The position numbers and the translations under genes are program-made. This document shows, piece by piece, positions 30,763 through 40,760 of a stretch of 64,000 nt of DNA. Position 1 is the stretch's first letter. Every line of letters begins with the position of its first letter. The stretch is taken from the NCBI RefSeq assembly GCF_000223375.1, contig NC_017384.1:1058097-1122096 (forward strand), written 5' to 3'. The notes under the pieces are model-generated. The model was not told the DNA's origin. It saw only the letters and a program-made list of their open reading frames with translations, and did not search any database. This DNA is from Ketogulonicigenium vulgare WSH-001. Its GTDB lineage: Bacteria > Pseudomonadota > Alphaproteobacteria > Rhodobacterales > Rhodobacteraceae.

Positions 30763-31479
30763 TCAGGCCCCGACGGCCATCCGTTCCGGATGAGCGGCAC
30801 GCCCCTCGGGATCGCGCAGCACATAGCCACGGCCCCAAACGGTTTCGATATGGTTATCGCCGCCCGTTGCGACTGAAAGCTTCTTGCGCAACTTACAGAT
30901 GAACACGTCGATAATCTTCAGCTCGGGCTCGTCCATGCCGCCGTAAAGATGGTTCAAGAACATCTCTTTCGTCAGCGTGGTGCCCTTGCGCAGGCTAAGC
31001 AGTTCCAGCATCTGATATTCTTTGCCGGTCAGATGCACAGGCGCGCCTTCGACATCGACGGTCTTGGTGTCCAGATTGACGGCGATCCGGCCGGTGTTGA
31101 TGACCGACTGCGCATGCCCCTTCGAGCGGCGGATGATCGCGTGAATACGCGCCACCAGTTCCTCGCGCTGGAACGGCTTGGTCATATAATCATCGGCGCC
31201 AAAGCCGAAGCCCTTCAATTTGCTGTCTGTATCGTCCGAGCCGGACAGAATCAAAATCGGCGTATCCACGCGCGCAAGACGCAATTGGCGCAGCACATCA
31301 TGACCGGTCATATCGGGCAAATTCAGGTCAAGCAGGATCAAATCGTAATCATACAGCTTGGCCAGGTCGATGCCTTCTTCGCCCAGATCGGTCGCATAAA
31401 CATTCAAATTGGCATGAGTCAGCATCATCTCGATGCTGCGCGACGTAGTCGGATCATCTTCTACAAGAAGGATGCGCAT
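30763..31479 (-). CDS. ctrA: Cell-cycle response regulator CtrA
   Basis: A 238-residue OmpR-class regulator. The receiver domain carries the acidic pocket EDDP and phospho-acceptor Asp51 ([13 protein letters not shown]). The C-terminal winged helix has the CtrA-specific [20 protein letters not shown] and the terminal [13 protein letters not shown]. In Rhodobacterales CtrA controls motility, gene transfer agent release and c-di-GMP-linked differentiation rather than being essential. It is transcribed after sciP on the same strand, and a CtrA-box-like sequence lies in the gap. Confidence 0.97.
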   Translation of the reverse strand: MRILLVEDDPTTSRSIEMMLTHANLNVYATDLGEEGIDLAKLYDYDLILLDLNLPDMTGHDVLRQLRLARVDTPILILSGSDDTDSKLKGFGFGADDYMTKPFQREELVARIHAIIRRSKGHAQSVINTGRIAVNLDTKTVDVEGAPVHLTGKEYQMLELLSLRKGTTLTKEMFLNHLYGGMDEPELKIIDVFICKLRKKLSVATGGDNHIETVWGRGYVLRDPEGRAAHPERMAVGA

Positions 31480-31526
31480 TTAAGTTCTCCACCTGTTCCA
31501 ATGAGGCGACGCTAGCTTCGAATTGG

Positions 31527-31541
31527 TTAATCCATTGTTAC
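31527..31541. promoter_or_regulatory. CtrA-box-like site upstream of ctrA
   Basis: TTAA-N7-TTAC matches the CtrA consensus TTAA-N7-TTAA(C) with one mismatch. It lies about 50 bases upstream of the ctrA start, consistent with autoregulation. Confidence 0.45.
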
Positions 31542-31572
31542 CGCAACGCGTGGAAATGACAAATGTTACAAC

Positions 31573-31851
31573 TTAAAGCTGTCTATATTTTTTCAAAGCT
31601 GTCGCACGCAGGGCAGCAGTGCCAAAATTCTCAACAGCTTTTTCCCATTCACACAATTCGTCGCTGGATAACGCATAGCGCTCCATTGCCTGTTCGCGCG
31701 AAATCAGTCCACCCCTTATCGCGTGAATCACCGCCGCTTTGCGCGAAGCGACCCAACGGCGTGTGTTCGCCGGCGGCAAATCGGCGCGCGTCATCACTGT
31801 TCCGTCAGGCAATGTCACCAGACGCGGGCCATCAACCTTATGCAAATACAT
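31573..31851 (-). CDS. sciP: SciP-like CtrA inhibitor (DUF1153)
   Basis: A 92-residue DUF1153 protein: MYLHKVDGPRLVTLPDG, ADLPPANTRRWVASRKAAVI and the helix-turn-helix EQAMERYALSSDELCEWEKA. In Caulobacter SciP binds CtrA and blocks RNA polymerase recruitment at CtrA promoters. Start 31851 is favoured by family length and the GGGGAAA upstream; longer in-frame extensions to 31935 are unlikely. It lies directly upstream of ctrA on the same strand. Confidence 0.88.
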   Translation of the reverse strand: MYLHKVDGPRLVTLPDGTVMTRADLPPANTRRWVASRKAAVIHAIRGGLISREQAMERYALSSDELCEWEKAVENFGTAALRATALKKYRQL

Positions 31852-32004
31852 GACTTTCCCCATCAAGCCGGATATTTCGCTTGTTCTGGGGCGCGCTGGA
31901 TTAACGCGGCATGAAACCTGCCCTTGTAGATTCATCGCATTTTCCTATATTTTATCGCGATATCTTGGGGTATTGCGCCCCCACCATCACTCAGGACCTT
32001 TGCC

Positions 32005-33144
32005 ATGCCCCTTGATCCCGCGCTCAATTCGCTGGGAATTGCTAAGCCCGTCGCGGAAACCCGTGTCGTCGTCGCCATGTCAGGCGGCGTCGATAGCTCT
32101 GTCGTGGCGGCCCAGCTTAAACGTGAGGGATATGATGTCGTTGGCGTGACGCTGCAGCTTTACGATCATGGCGCAGCTTTGGCCAAAAAGGGCGCCTGCT
32201 GTGCGGGCCGCGACATTCACGACGCGCGCCGCGTCGCCGAGGAAATGGGCTTTCCGCATTACGTCCTCGACTATGAAAACACCTTCCGCGAGGCGGTGAT
32301 TGACGAATTCGCCGATAGCTATCTGGCGGGCGCAACACCTGTGCCCTGCATTCGCTGCAATGAGCGCGTGAAATTCAAGGACCTGCTGCAAACGGCAAAG
32401 GATCTGGACGCGGATTGCATGGCGACCGGCCATTATATCCAACGCAAAATGGGGGATTACGCGCCCGAATTGCATTCGGCGGCCGATCCCAATCGCGACC
32501 AAAGCTATTTCCTGTTCTCGACCACGCCCGAGCAATTGGCTTATCTACGATTTCCGCTAGGGCACCTAAAGTCCAAGGCCGAAACCCGCGCCCTCGCGGC
32601 CGAATTCGGCCTTGGCGTCGCGGATAAGCCCGATAGCCAAGACATCTGCTTTGTGCCCGATGGCAATTACGCGGCGGTCATCGAAAAGCTGCGCCCCGAT
32701 GCGGCGCAGCCTGGCGAGATCGTCGATATGAACGGCAAAGTGCTGGGCCAGCATCCAGGCGTCATCCATTACACCGTGGGTCAGCGTCGCGGCTTGGGCG
32801 TCGGCGGTTTGGGTGAGCCCGTCTATGTGGTGCGTCTGGATGTCGATACGCGCCGCGTCATCGTCGGCCCGAAATCGGCGCTGGCCACCCGCCGCGTGCC
32901 TTTGCGCGAAGTGAACTGGCTGGGCGATGGTGCATTCACCGATATGGCCGAGCGTCATATCCGCGTCCGCGTCCGCTCGTCCCGCCCACCTGCCGAGGCG
33001 ATCCTGCGCCCCCTCTCGGCCACCACGGCCGAGGTCGAGCTGCTGACCCCCGAGGAAGGTGTCTCGATCGGGCAAGCTTGCGTGTTTTACGAGACCGAAG
33101 GCAGCCGCGTCTTGGGTGGCGGTTGGATTTGGCGCGGGGTTTAA
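32005..33144 (+). CDS. mnmA: tRNA-specific 2-thiouridylase MnmA
   Basis: A 379-residue enzyme adding sulfur to U34 of Lys, Glu and Gln tRNAs. The PP-loop [13 protein letters not shown] activates the uridine. The catalytic cysteines lie in [11 protein letters not shown] and DICFVPDG, with GHYIQRK between. A beta-barrel domain closes the C-terminus. It is divergent from sciP and convergent with lpxB, overlapping it by four bases. Confidence 0.96.
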   Translation: MPLDPALNSLGIAKPVAETRVVVAMSGGVDSSVVAAQLKREGYDVVGVTLQLYDHGAALAKKGACCAGRDIHDARRVAEEMGFPHYVLDYENTFREAVIDEFADSYLAGATPVPCIRCNERVKFKDLLQTAKDLDADCMATGHYIQRKMGDYAPELHSAADPNRDQSYFLFSTTPEQLAYLRFPLGHLKSKAETRALAAEFGLGVADKPDSQDICFVPDGNYAAVIEKLRPDAAQPGEIVDMNGKVLGQHPGVIHYTVGQRRGLGVGGLGEPVYVVRLDVDTRRVIVGPKSALATRRVPLREVNWLGDGAFTDMAERHIRVRVRSSRPPAEAILRPLSATTAEVELLTPEEGVSIGQACVFYETEGSRVLGGGWIWRGV

Positions 33145-34259
33145 CCGCGCGCCTTTTCCAATCCTTGCAAAATGGCTTTGGCGGCGCGCAGGCCTGGTGC
33201 CTCGCCGCCGCGCCCCAGACGCTCCATCGTCACGCGCATCGCATCAAGTTGCGCTTGCGGCGCGGCCAAGACCTGCGACATGGCGCGGGAAATGGGTGCG
33301 GGACGGCAATTGTCACCGATGAATTCGGGAACAGCGCGCGTGTCGCTGACAAGGTTCACCAGCGTCACCGTGTCGATCCGCATCAGCGCGCCTATCAGCT
33401 TGCGGCTGATCCAGCCCATATCATAGGCGATGACCATCGGCGTGGCGTTCGCCGCAAGTTCCAGTGACACCGTGCCGGACGCCGCAAGTGCCAGATCCGC
33501 ATCGCGAAATGCCTGCGCCTTCGCTCCCGCCTCCAGCACCAGTTCCGGCTGCACAGGCCAGCTTGCCACCTTTTCGCGCACCAGATCGGCCACTGGCGCG
33601 GCCATCGGCAGGATGAAACGCGCATCCGGATGATCCGCCGCGAACAAGGCAATCGCGGCACCGAAACGCTCGGACAGGCGTTCAACTTCGCCGCGGCGCG
33701 ATCCGGGCAGCACTAAAACCAGCGGGCCTGCGGGCGTCTCGCGCGGGGGAGCGATCTGCAGCGTCGCAATGGGATGGCCGACGAAATCGCAATCCATCCC
33801 CGCGGCGGTCATATAGGGCGGCTCGAACGGCAGCAGCGCCAGCACATGGTCGATGACCTTGGCCATCTTTTGCGCGCGCTTTGGCCGCCACGCCCAGACC
33901 GAGGGCGCGACATAATGCACATTGCGGATCTGCGGCGCGGCGGCACGCACGATCTTTGCCACACGCAAAGAGAAATCGGGGCTGTCGATGGTCAGCAGGA
34001 TATCGGGCTGAAAGGCGATGGCGGCGGCGGCGGCCTCGCGGATACGGCGTTTCAGGTGAAAATACTTTGGCAGCACCTCGGCGATGCCCATGACGGACAG
34101 CTCGCTCATGGGAAACTGGCTTTGCAGCCCCTGCGCCTGCATCTGCGCACCGCCGATCCCGGCGAATTCAATATCGGGGCGCAGGCTGCGAAGGCCGACC
34201 ATTACCGCGCCGCCCAGCATATCGCCCGAAACCTCGCCTGCGATGATGAACACCCGCAT
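33141..34259 (-). CDS. lpxB: Lipid-A-disaccharide synthase
   Basis: A 372-residue GT19 glycosyltransferase joining UDP-diacylglucosamine and lipid X to give the lipid A disaccharide. The start [12 protein letters not shown] is diagnostic; [13 protein letters not shown] and [15 protein letters not shown] (nucleotide site) are conserved. The ATG shares one base with the stop of lpxI (TGATG), marking a tightly coupled lipid A operon. Confidence 0.95.
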   Translation of the reverse strand: MRVFIIAGEVSGDMLGGAVMVGLRSLRPDIEFAGIGGAQMQAQGLQSQFPMSELSVMGIAEVLPKYFHLKRRIREAAAAAIAFQPDILLTIDSPDFSLRVAKIVRAAAPQIRNVHYVAPSVWAWRPKRAQKMAKVIDHVLALLPFEPPYMTAAGMDCDFVGHPIATLQIAPPRETPAGPLVLVLPGSRRGEVERLSERFGAAIALFAADHPDARFILPMAAPVADLVREKVASWPVQPELVLEAGAKAQAFRDADLALAASGTVSLELAANATPMVIAYDMGWISRKLIGALMRIDTVTLVNLVSDTRAVPEFIGDNCRPAPISRAMSQVLAAPQAQLDAMRVTMERLGRGGEAPGLRAAKAILQGLEKARG

Positions 34260-35044
34260 CAGCGCACCCAGAGGCTGATGCCAGCCGCATCGGCAGCCGC
34301 AATGGTCGCGGTCTGGTCAAGGATCATCACACCGCCCGCCGCAATCGCGATACAGGCGATGCCCGCCTTGGCCGCGCGCGCCACGGTATCGGGGCCAACG
34401 ACAGGCAGGTCGATACGCAGGTCCTGGCCCGCTTTTGGCGCTTTGTAAAACAGCGCGCCGCCTGCGCGACCCTCCATCGTATCCAGCATGAAATCGGTGC
34501 CAAAGCTGGCCTCGATCGCCAGCACTTGGCCGCGCCGGACGACCAAAGCCTGCCCGACATCGCTGGCGGCCAGCGCGTCATGGACGGCAGCCGCACGGGT
34601 CGCATCGCCATCGGGCCGCAGCTGCACCCGGCCCAAGACGCCCGCCTTTGGCAGCAGCGCCGGTGCCAGATCATGCGCGCCGCGCACGATAAAGCCCGCG
34701 CCTTCGAACACGCCGACCACCGCGCGCAGCAGCGCGTCATCCCCCTGCGCCATTGCGGGCGCAAGGCGTGCAAGGATCGGTGCGGTTGCAGCATCAATCG
34801 CGGCGGGGTCAAAGGCGGGGCGACGGATGGCACCCGCAAGACAGACCTCGGTCACGCCTTTGGCGCGCAGATCGGCCAGCAGAGTCCCGATCTGTTCGAC
34901 GCGGAACGTATGGCGCGGCAGGTCGGCCATGTCGTCAAAGGGAAAGCCCGCCATCTCGCACAGCAGGAATGGCCGATCCGCCGCCTGCAGCGCGGCAGCG
35001 AGCGCGGGCGGCAATGCGCCTGTGCCGCCAATCAGCGCGATCAT
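34259..35044 (-). CDS. lpxI: UDP-2,3-diacylglucosamine pyrophosphatase LpxI
   Basis: A 261-residue DUF1009/LpxI protein, the alphaproteobacterial replacement for LpxH. Blocks [18 protein letters not shown] at the N-terminus, [16 protein letters not shown], and the C-terminal [20 protein letters not shown] are characteristic. It hydrolyses UDP-diacylglucosamine to lipid X. It sits between lpxA and lpxB with overlapping codons on both sides, so pathway order and gene order agree. Confidence 0.93.
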   Translation of the reverse strand: MIALIGGTGALPPALAAALQAADRPFLLCEMAGFPFDDMADLPRHTFRVEQIGTLLADLRAKGVTEVCLAGAIRRPAFDPAAIDAATAPILARLAPAMAQGDDALLRAVVGVFEGAGFIVRGAHDLAPALLPKAGVLGRVQLRPDGDATRAAAVHDALAASDVGQALVVRRGQVLAIEASFGTDFMLDTMEGRAGGALFYKAPKAGQDLRIDLPVVGPDTVARAAKAGIACIAIAAGGVMILDQTATIAAADAAGISLWVR

Positions 35045-35826
35045 GGCGCAGGCGTCAGGAACTGACGGTCGGTATCGCCCATGACAAAGGCGACGATCTT
35101 TTGCACATATTCGCTGTCATTGCCCGCGCCGATGGCCTGCACACGGTCGCGAAACGCGCCATCACCATCACGCAAAGCTTCAAAAGCGTGGCGCAAGGCA
35201 TTGATATCAGCCTTAGAAACGCCATGACGTTTGAGGCCCACAAGGTTCAGACCCTCAAGTTCTGCACGCGGACCGGCGACCAAACCATAAGGGATGACGT
35301 CGCGCGTCACCATCGACAAAGCGCCGATAATCGCGCCATTTCCGATGCGCACCCATTGGTGAATACCGCTGAGGCCGCCCACGATCACATCATCGCCGAT
35401 CTGGCAGTGCCCGGCCAAAGCCGATTGGTTCACGATGACCACGCGATCCCCCACAACGCAATCATGCGCCACATGGCAGCCTGCCATGAACAGACCATCA
35501 TTGCCGACTGTGGTCACACCGCCACCGCCGGCGGTGCCGGTGCTCATGGTGACATGTTCGCGGATACGGTTACGCGCGCCAATGCGCAGGCGGGTTTTCT
35601 CGCCCGCGAATTTCAGATCCTGCGGATCAGTGCCCAGCGAGGCAAAGGGAAACACCACCGTGCCCTCGCCAATATGCGTATCGCCCGTGACATAGACATG
35701 GCTTTGCAGATGCACCCCAGCCGCCAGAACAACCTCGGGGCCGACATGGCAAAAGGGGCCGATCTTGCAGCCCGCGCCAATGACAGCGCCCTCTTCAACA
35801 ACGGCGGAGGGGTGGATCTCGGTCAT
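35041..35826 (-). CDS. lpxA: UDP-N-acetylglucosamine O-acyltransferase LpxA
   Basis: A 261-residue left-handed beta-helix acyltransferase starting lipid A synthesis. Hexapeptide repeats run through residues 10-190 ([20 protein letters not shown] and onward). The catalytic His region is [12 protein letters not shown], and the C-terminal helical domain includes [10 protein letters not shown]. It follows fabZ by one base and overlaps lpxI by four. Confidence 0.96.
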   Translation of the reverse strand: MTEIHPSAVVEEGAVIGAGCKIGPFCHVGPEVVLAAGVHLQSHVYVTGDTHIGEGTVVFPFASLGTDPQDLKFAGEKTRLRIGARNRIREHVTMSTGTAGGGGVTTVGNDGLFMAGCHVAHDCVVGDRVVIVNQSALAGHCQIGDDVIVGGLSGIHQWVRIGNGAIIGALSMVTRDVIPYGLVAGPRAELEGLNLVGLKRHGVSKADINALRHAFEALRDGDGAFRDRVQAIGAGNDSEYVQKIVAFVMGDTDRQFLTPAP

Positions 35827-35827
35827 A

Positions 35828-36322
35828 TCAGGCCTTTGCCTCGGTCATTGCGGTGAATTCGCATTCGCAGGCCAGCTCGCCATCGACGGTTGCCTCGCCG
35901 CGAAAGCGCCAGACTTTGCCGCCGGGCTTGCCGCGCAGCGTCGTGACCTTCATCCGCAATTGGTCACCGGGCACCACTTTGCGGCGGAACTTGCACTCAT
36001 CAATGCCCATGAAATACACCATGATGCTATTGTCGGTCTTGCCAAGCGCGGCGCCGACCATCACGGTCGCGGTCTGGGCCATGGCCTCGACAATGGTGAC
36101 GCCCGGCATGATCGGGTTGCCGGGGAAATGCCCCTGAAAATGCGGCTCGTTCATCGAGACGTTTTTGATCCCAACGGCCGAGGTCGTGCCATCAATATCA
36201 ATCACCCGATCGACCAGCAGGAACGGGTAGCGATGCGGCAAGATCGACTGGATCACTTGAATATCGGCGGTCAGCAGGGTCTTTTCTGCATCCACCGGGG
36301 TCAGGGTTGAAGTATCGCTCAT
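35828..36322 (-). CDS. fabZ: 3-hydroxyacyl-ACP dehydratase FabZ
   Basis: A 164-residue hot-dog-fold dehydratase of type II fatty acid synthesis. The catalytic His is in [13 protein letters not shown] and the catalytic Glu in [20 protein letters not shown]. It competes with LpxA for 3-hydroxyacyl-ACP, explaining the linkage. Start 36322 follows a GGAG site; the in-frame extension to 36361 lacks one. Confidence 0.95.
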   Translation of the reverse strand: MSDTSTLTPVDAEKTLLTADIQVIQSILPHRYPFLLVDRVIDIDGTTSAVGIKNVSMNEPHFQGHFPGNPIMPGVTIVEAMAQTATVMVGAALGKTDNSIMVYFMGIDECKFRRKVVPGDQLRMKVTTLRGKPGGKVWRFRGEATVDGELACECEFTAMTEAKA

Positions 36323-36388
36323 GATCTGGCTCCGAACCAAAAATTTCGCCCTGACTAACAACTCCTGCCCCTGCGGGCAAGGGATTGG

Positions 36389-36997
36389 CTAGTTACCGGA
36401 CGCCGGGGCGTTCGCGCCCTGCGCAGCGTCACGGCGCGCGCGATAGCCGTCATTCACCCGTTCAATCGCCTCATCCGTCACATCGACCACACCCGCCGAC
36501 AGGAAAACACTGCGTCGATCTAGGATCACCGCCGCGCCGGTTTCGGCCATCAATCCGATCAGATCCTGGGTGACCAAGACCAAAAACTGCTCGCGCCCGC
36601 GGGTCAGAATATCTTGCAGGTCTTCTTGCTTGGCGTCCTGCTCGATACGGATTTGCTGCACCTTGGCGTCGAACGCATCGGCGGCGGCACGAAAATCCGT
36701 CGGCTCCATCGCGGCGCGAGCCTCGGTCAGGCTCTGCTCCTCGGCGGTCAGATCCGCCTCGATCTGGCGGTTTTGGGCGGCCAGCGCCTCGCCTTGCCGA
36801 TCATATTCGATCCGCACATCCTGCCCGAACAGCGATTCCGCATAAAGCCGTTCGGTATCCAGCGTCAGGATCGGGCTGCGCAATTGCGGCTCGACCTGCT
36901 GCGGTGCGGTTTGTGGGTTCAGGGGCTGCGCCATGGCGGGCATGGCGACACTGACCGCCGCCATACCCAATATCCCTATGCGCAGCAGACCCCGCAT
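36389..36997 (-). CDS. OmpH/Skp-family periplasmic chaperone
   Basis: A 202-residue exported protein with signal peptide ending AMA-QP near residue 23. The mature part has the Skp core ILTLDTERLYAESLFGQDV and a long helical coiled-coil (about residues 65-140) rich in Gln, Glu and Ala. Skp proteins keep unfolded outer-membrane proteins soluble for BamA. It lies seven bases downstream of bamA in the same operon. Confidence 0.88.
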   Translation of the reverse strand: MRGLLRIGILGMAAVSVAMPAMAQPLNPQTAPQQVEPQLRSPILTLDTERLYAESLFGQDVRIEYDRQGEALAAQNRQIEADLTAEEQSLTEARAAMEPTDFRAAADAFDAKVQQIRIEQDAKQEDLQDILTRGREQFLVLVTQDLIGLMAETGAAVILDRRSVFLSAGVVDVTDEAIERVNDGYRARRDAAQGANAPASGN

Positions 36998-37004
36998 CGC
37001 CCGA

Positions 37005-39311
37005 TCAGAACGCCGTCGAGACGGTCAGTTCAAAGCCGCGCGTATTGTCGTAATCCTCGACCGTGATCGGAGTCGAGAAGTTGAACCGCAGCGGCCCCAG
37101 CGGTGTGGTCCAGAACAGCGAGACCCCGGCCACGGCGCGCGCGATGGCGTCGTCCGAGATAATCGTGACACCATCGACCTGCTTGCCGACATCCCAAAGC
37201 GAGCCGTAGTCCAAAAAGGCCCCGCCCGAGATGCCATATTCCTCGGGCAGACCCAGCGGGAATTCAGCCTCAAGACGCAGGACGGCAAAGGCGTTACCGC
37301 CCAAGGGATCATCGCTATTCTCGTCACGCGGACCAATCCCGCCCGAGCGGAAGCCACGCATCACACGGCTGCCCATGAAATAGCGGTCCGTTACGCGGCT
37401 TTCGCCGTCGGAATAGTGCAGATAGCCACCTTCCAAGGTCGCACGCAGCAGAACTTCGTCGCTAAAGACGCGGGTTTGCGCCGTTGCCAGCGCAGCACTG
37501 CGAATATAGGTGGTATCGCCAAAGCCAAAGTCCTGGCTAAAGCGGAAGCCGAAAGATGTCCGCTCGTCGACGCCGTTACGACGCGAATCCCACGTATAGC
37601 TATAGCCGACCGAGTTGGACCACTGCTCACCAAGCGCCGCCTCTTCCTTGATCAGCTCGCTGGCGTCATCGTCGACGTTGAAGATATCCGTATAGGTCAG
37701 CGCATAGTTCACACCGATGCGGCCGCGTTCGCTGATCGGGAATTGCAGCGAGGGGCTAAAGCGGAAATTCGACGTGTTATAAAGGGCGTAGTCGCTTTCG
37801 GTACGGCGATAGCTAAGGTCAATGCCGCCGCGCAGATCACGGCCGAACAGCATCGGCTCGGCGAACGAGAACGACAGCACTTGGTTGGTCTCGCCGGTCG
37901 ACAGGGTCAGGCCCAGCGACTGGCCACGGCCAAGGAAGTTCTGCTCTTGATAAGATGCCACCAGCGCTGCGCCATCGTCCGAGCCGAAGTTGACCCCGAA
38001 GGATGCCGACCCTGTCGGCTGCTCGACCACATCGACGTCGATCACCACCTGGTCGGGCGCGCTGCCCTGACGGGTGTTAACCTGCGCATCCGAGAAGAAG
38101 CCAAGCGCACGGATACGGGCGGCGCTTTCACGGATCGCGCGCGGGTTAAAGGGGTCGCCTTCGACCGTGCGGAATTGCGAGCGTACAACGCGGTCCAGCG
38201 TGGTCGTGTTGCCTTCGATATCAATGCGTTCGATGAACAGACGCTCGCCGCGCTCGAGGCGGTATTCAAGGTTCAGGCGCAGCGATGCGGGATCGCGCGT
38301 GATGATCGGGTTCACGCGGACAAAGTTCAGACCAAGGCGCAGCGCCTGATTCTCGATCCGCTGCACATCGGCATCGATCGAGGTCGGCGAATAGACATCA
38401 CCTTGGCTGACGCGCAGGATATTTCCAAAGGCTGCGCCATCTGCCTCTGGCAAGGTCGAGGAAAGGGTCACATTGCCCATGCGATAGCGGGGGCCTTCCT
38501 CGACGTTGAACGTCACGACATAGGCGTCGCGCGCGGCGGTCAGCGCCACATCGACGTTCTGGACGCGGAAATCGGCATAGCCGCGCGACTGATAGAAGTC
38601 GGTCAGCAGGCGACGGTCGACGTTGATGCGGTCGGGCGAATAGGTGTCGCGGCCCACGATGGCGCGCAGCAGCCCCGCCTCTTTCGTATCCAGCACGCGG
38701 CGCAGACGCCCATCACCAAAGGCACTGTTGCCGACAAAGGAAATCCGCTCGATCTCAGTCACGGCGCCTTCGACGATTTCAAACACCAGATCGACGCGGT
38801 TGTCGGTGCGGTTGATAAAGCTGGGGGTGACGCTGGCGTTGATGCGGCCCTCGTTCGCATAGGCCTGAATGATGCGATTGGCATCTTCGGTTGCTTGGGT
38901 CGGGTTGAACACGCGCCGCTCGGTCGAGCTGACAAGCGTGGCCAGTTGCTCGGCCGAAATGCGGCTGTTGCCCTCGAAACTGATGCGGTTGATCGTCGGA
39001 TATTCCTGCACACGCAGCACCAGCGTGCCGCCTTGCAGATCAGCATCGACGTTTTCGAACAATCCGCTGGCACGCACGGCCTGGATCGCATCGTTCAGAT
39101 CAGCGGCCGAGACCGCCTGCCCGCGCTGGATCCCCAGTTGCGTCAGGATCGTGCCAGTTTCAATCCGCTGGTTGCCCTGCACCGTGATCGTATTAAACAC
39201 AAAACTTTGCTGTGCGACTGAGGGCACGGCTTGCAGCGCGGCCAATAGGGCCACAAGTGCCACATTTCGCTTGAATTTCACTTGCATACGCGATATGCGG
39301 CGTCCCTTCAT
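37005..39311 (-). CDS. bamA: Outer membrane protein assembly factor BamA
   Basis: A 768-residue Omp85 protein: signal peptide, five POTRA domains (about residues 30-430) and a 16-strand barrel. The barrel includes the VMRGFRSGGIGP block (RGF motif of loop 6) and ends LTVSTAF with the terminal Phe. It inserts outer-membrane proteins. Start 39311 is uncertain because neither it nor internal Met9 (39287) has a strong ribosome-binding site. Confidence 0.96.
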   Translation of the reverse strand: MKGRRISRMQVKFKRNVALVALLAALQAVPSVAQQSFVFNTITVQGNQRIETGTILTQLGIQRGQAVSAADLNDAIQAVRASGLFENVDADLQGGTLVLRVQEYPTINRISFEGNSRISAEQLATLVSSTERRVFNPTQATEDANRIIQAYANEGRINASVTPSFINRTDNRVDLVFEIVEGAVTEIERISFVGNSAFGDGRLRRVLDTKEAGLLRAIVGRDTYSPDRINVDRRLLTDFYQSRGYADFRVQNVDVALTAARDAYVVTFNVEEGPRYRMGNVTLSSTLPEADGAAFGNILRVSQGDVYSPTSIDADVQRIENQALRLGLNFVRVNPIITRDPASLRLNLEYRLERGERLFIERIDIEGNTTTLDRVVRSQFRTVEGDPFNPRAIRESAARIRALGFFSDAQVNTRQGSAPDQVVIDVDVVEQPTGSASFGVNFGSDDGAALVASYQEQNFLGRGQSLGLTLSTGETNQVLSFSFAEPMLFGRDLRGGIDLSYRRTESDYALYNTSNFRFSPSLQFPISERGRIGVNYALTYTDIFNVDDDASELIKEEAALGEQWSNSVGYSYTWDSRRNGVDERTSFGFRFSQDFGFGDTTYIRSAALATAQTRVFSDEVLLRATLEGGYLHYSDGESRVTDRYFMGSRVMRGFRSGGIGPRDENSDDPLGGNAFAVLRLEAEFPLGLPEEYGISGGAFLDYGSLWDVGKQVDGVTIISDDAIARAVAGVSLFWTTPLGPLRFNFSTPITVEDYDNTRGFELTVSTAF

Positions 39312-39428
39312 TCGGCCGGCGGCATTTTTGGCGCCGTTATGGTCTGCTTTGGCGTAACCGCTGGCGCGGCGCTTGTCAAAATGACGTTTAACTTTGGATA
39401 CAAGATATACGGCAACACTCTGCCTATT

Positions 39429-40760
39429 CTACCACGAAATGAGGCGGCGGATATCAAGGCTGAGGGCAAAGACCATCAGCGTGATCACCATGGCCAGACC
39501 AATCAGCATCAAAGCCCAGGCCACACGGTCGGGCACACGGCGGCGGGTGACGGCCTCCCACAGGTAAAAAACCAGATGGCCGCCGTCCAGCATCGGCACC
39601 GGCAGCAGGTTCAAAAGGCCAATGGACGCGGATAGCAGCGCGATCCACGCGGCATATTCCAGCAGCCCTTGCTCGACCACCATGCCGGTGGACTGCGCCA
39701 TGCCGACCATGCCTTGCAGATTATCCTCGGCCGAGATCACACCCGTGATCATGCTGCCAAGCGCCTCGAGAGTGCGGGTCACCAGATACCAGACGGTATC
39801 GCCCGCGCGGGCGATGGCGGGCAAGACGCCCATCGGCTCGGTCTGGAACGTATAGGGCAAGGTCGAGCTGAAGCCGACTTTCCAGTCGCGCGCATAGCCG
39901 CCTTCGGGCAGCGGCAGGTCGATCATACGGGGCAGCAATTCGCGATCAAACGTCTGGCCCGCGCGCCAGATGGTAAAGGTCACCGGCGCGCCCATCGAGG
40001 CGCTGACCCGCGAGATAACATCGCCGATCGCGGCAACAGGTGCGCCATCCACCGCCATCACCACATCGCCGATCTGCAAGCCGGCCTGATGCGCGGCAAG
40101 GTTCGGCATCAGCGATCCGACGATCGGCAATTGCGGATAAGGCCCCATCGCGTCGATCTGGCGTCCGTCCCGCTCGACCACATAGGGCAGCGGGTTTTCA
40201 ACCGACAGATTTGCGACGGACACGCCCTCGTCCACCGGCTGACCCGCGATCGAGATAATCGCATCGCCCGGCTGCAGTGTGACGCCCATCGCGGGCGGCA
40301 ACGGCTGCAGGCTCGCGATAGTCGGCGGCGTTGTCATGGTGCCGCTATACATAAAGATCGCGGTGTAAATCACGATACTTAGGATGAAATTGAATACTGG
40401 ACCGGCCAGAACAGTGGCGATGCGTGCCCAAAGCGGCGCCCAGGTCATCGTGCGGCGCGGGTTTGGATGGCTGACACCATCCCCGCCCACCGAGGCCGCA
40501 TTCGCGTCGCCCAAAAACCGCACATAGCCACCCAGAGGCAGCGCCGCGATCTGCCAGCGCGTGCCATGTTTATCGACACGCGACCACAGCACGGGGCCAA
40601 AACCGATGGAAAACACCTCGGCGTGGATACCGCTCCAGCGACCGACGATGTAATGGCCGTATTCATGGATGCCGACGATAATCGTCAGCGCCAGCAAAAA
40701 GCCCAGAACAGTCACCGGCAGATTGCCAAACTGTGGGAACATTGCGGCCATATCCATCAT
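39429..40760 (-). CDS. rseP: RIP metalloprotease RseP
   Basis: A 443-residue intramembrane site-2 protease. The zinc motif HEYGHY is at residues 32-37 in the first membrane helix, the second catalytic motif LLPVPMLDGGHL is near the C-terminus, and PDZ-like segments lie between (LQPGDAIISIAGQPVDE, LQIGDVVMAVDGAPV). It cleaves anti-sigma factors or signal-peptide remnants. Its position between dxr and bamA is the classic one. Confidence 0.95.
   Translation of the reverse strand: MMDMAAMFPQFGNLPVTVLGFLLALTIIVGIHEYGHYIVGRWSGIHAEVFSIGFGPVLWSRVDKHGTRWQIAALPLGGYVRFLGDANAASVGGDGVSHPNPRRTMTWAPLWARIATVLAGPVFNFILSIVIYTAIFMYSGTMTTPPTIASLQPLPPAMGVTLQPGDAIISIAGQPVDEGVSVANLSVENPLPYVVERDGRQIDAMGPYPQLPIVGSLMPNLAAHQAGLQIGDVVMAVDGAPVAAIGDVISRVSASMGAPVTFTIWRAGQTFDRELLPRMIDLPLPEGGYARDWKVGFSSTLPYTFQTEPMGVLPAIARAGDTVWYLVTRTLEALGSMITGVISAEDNLQGMVGMAQSTGMVVEQGLLEYAAWIALLSASIGLLNLLPVPMLDGGHLVFYLWEAVTRRRVPDRVAWALMLIGLAMVITLMVFALSLDIRRLISW

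Noticed and set aside
36933..39221. 762-codon plus-strand frame opposite bamA
   Set aside because: Mirror of a GC3-biased gene; composition is Arg/His/Gln-rich with no domain, and bamA on the minus strand has full motifs.
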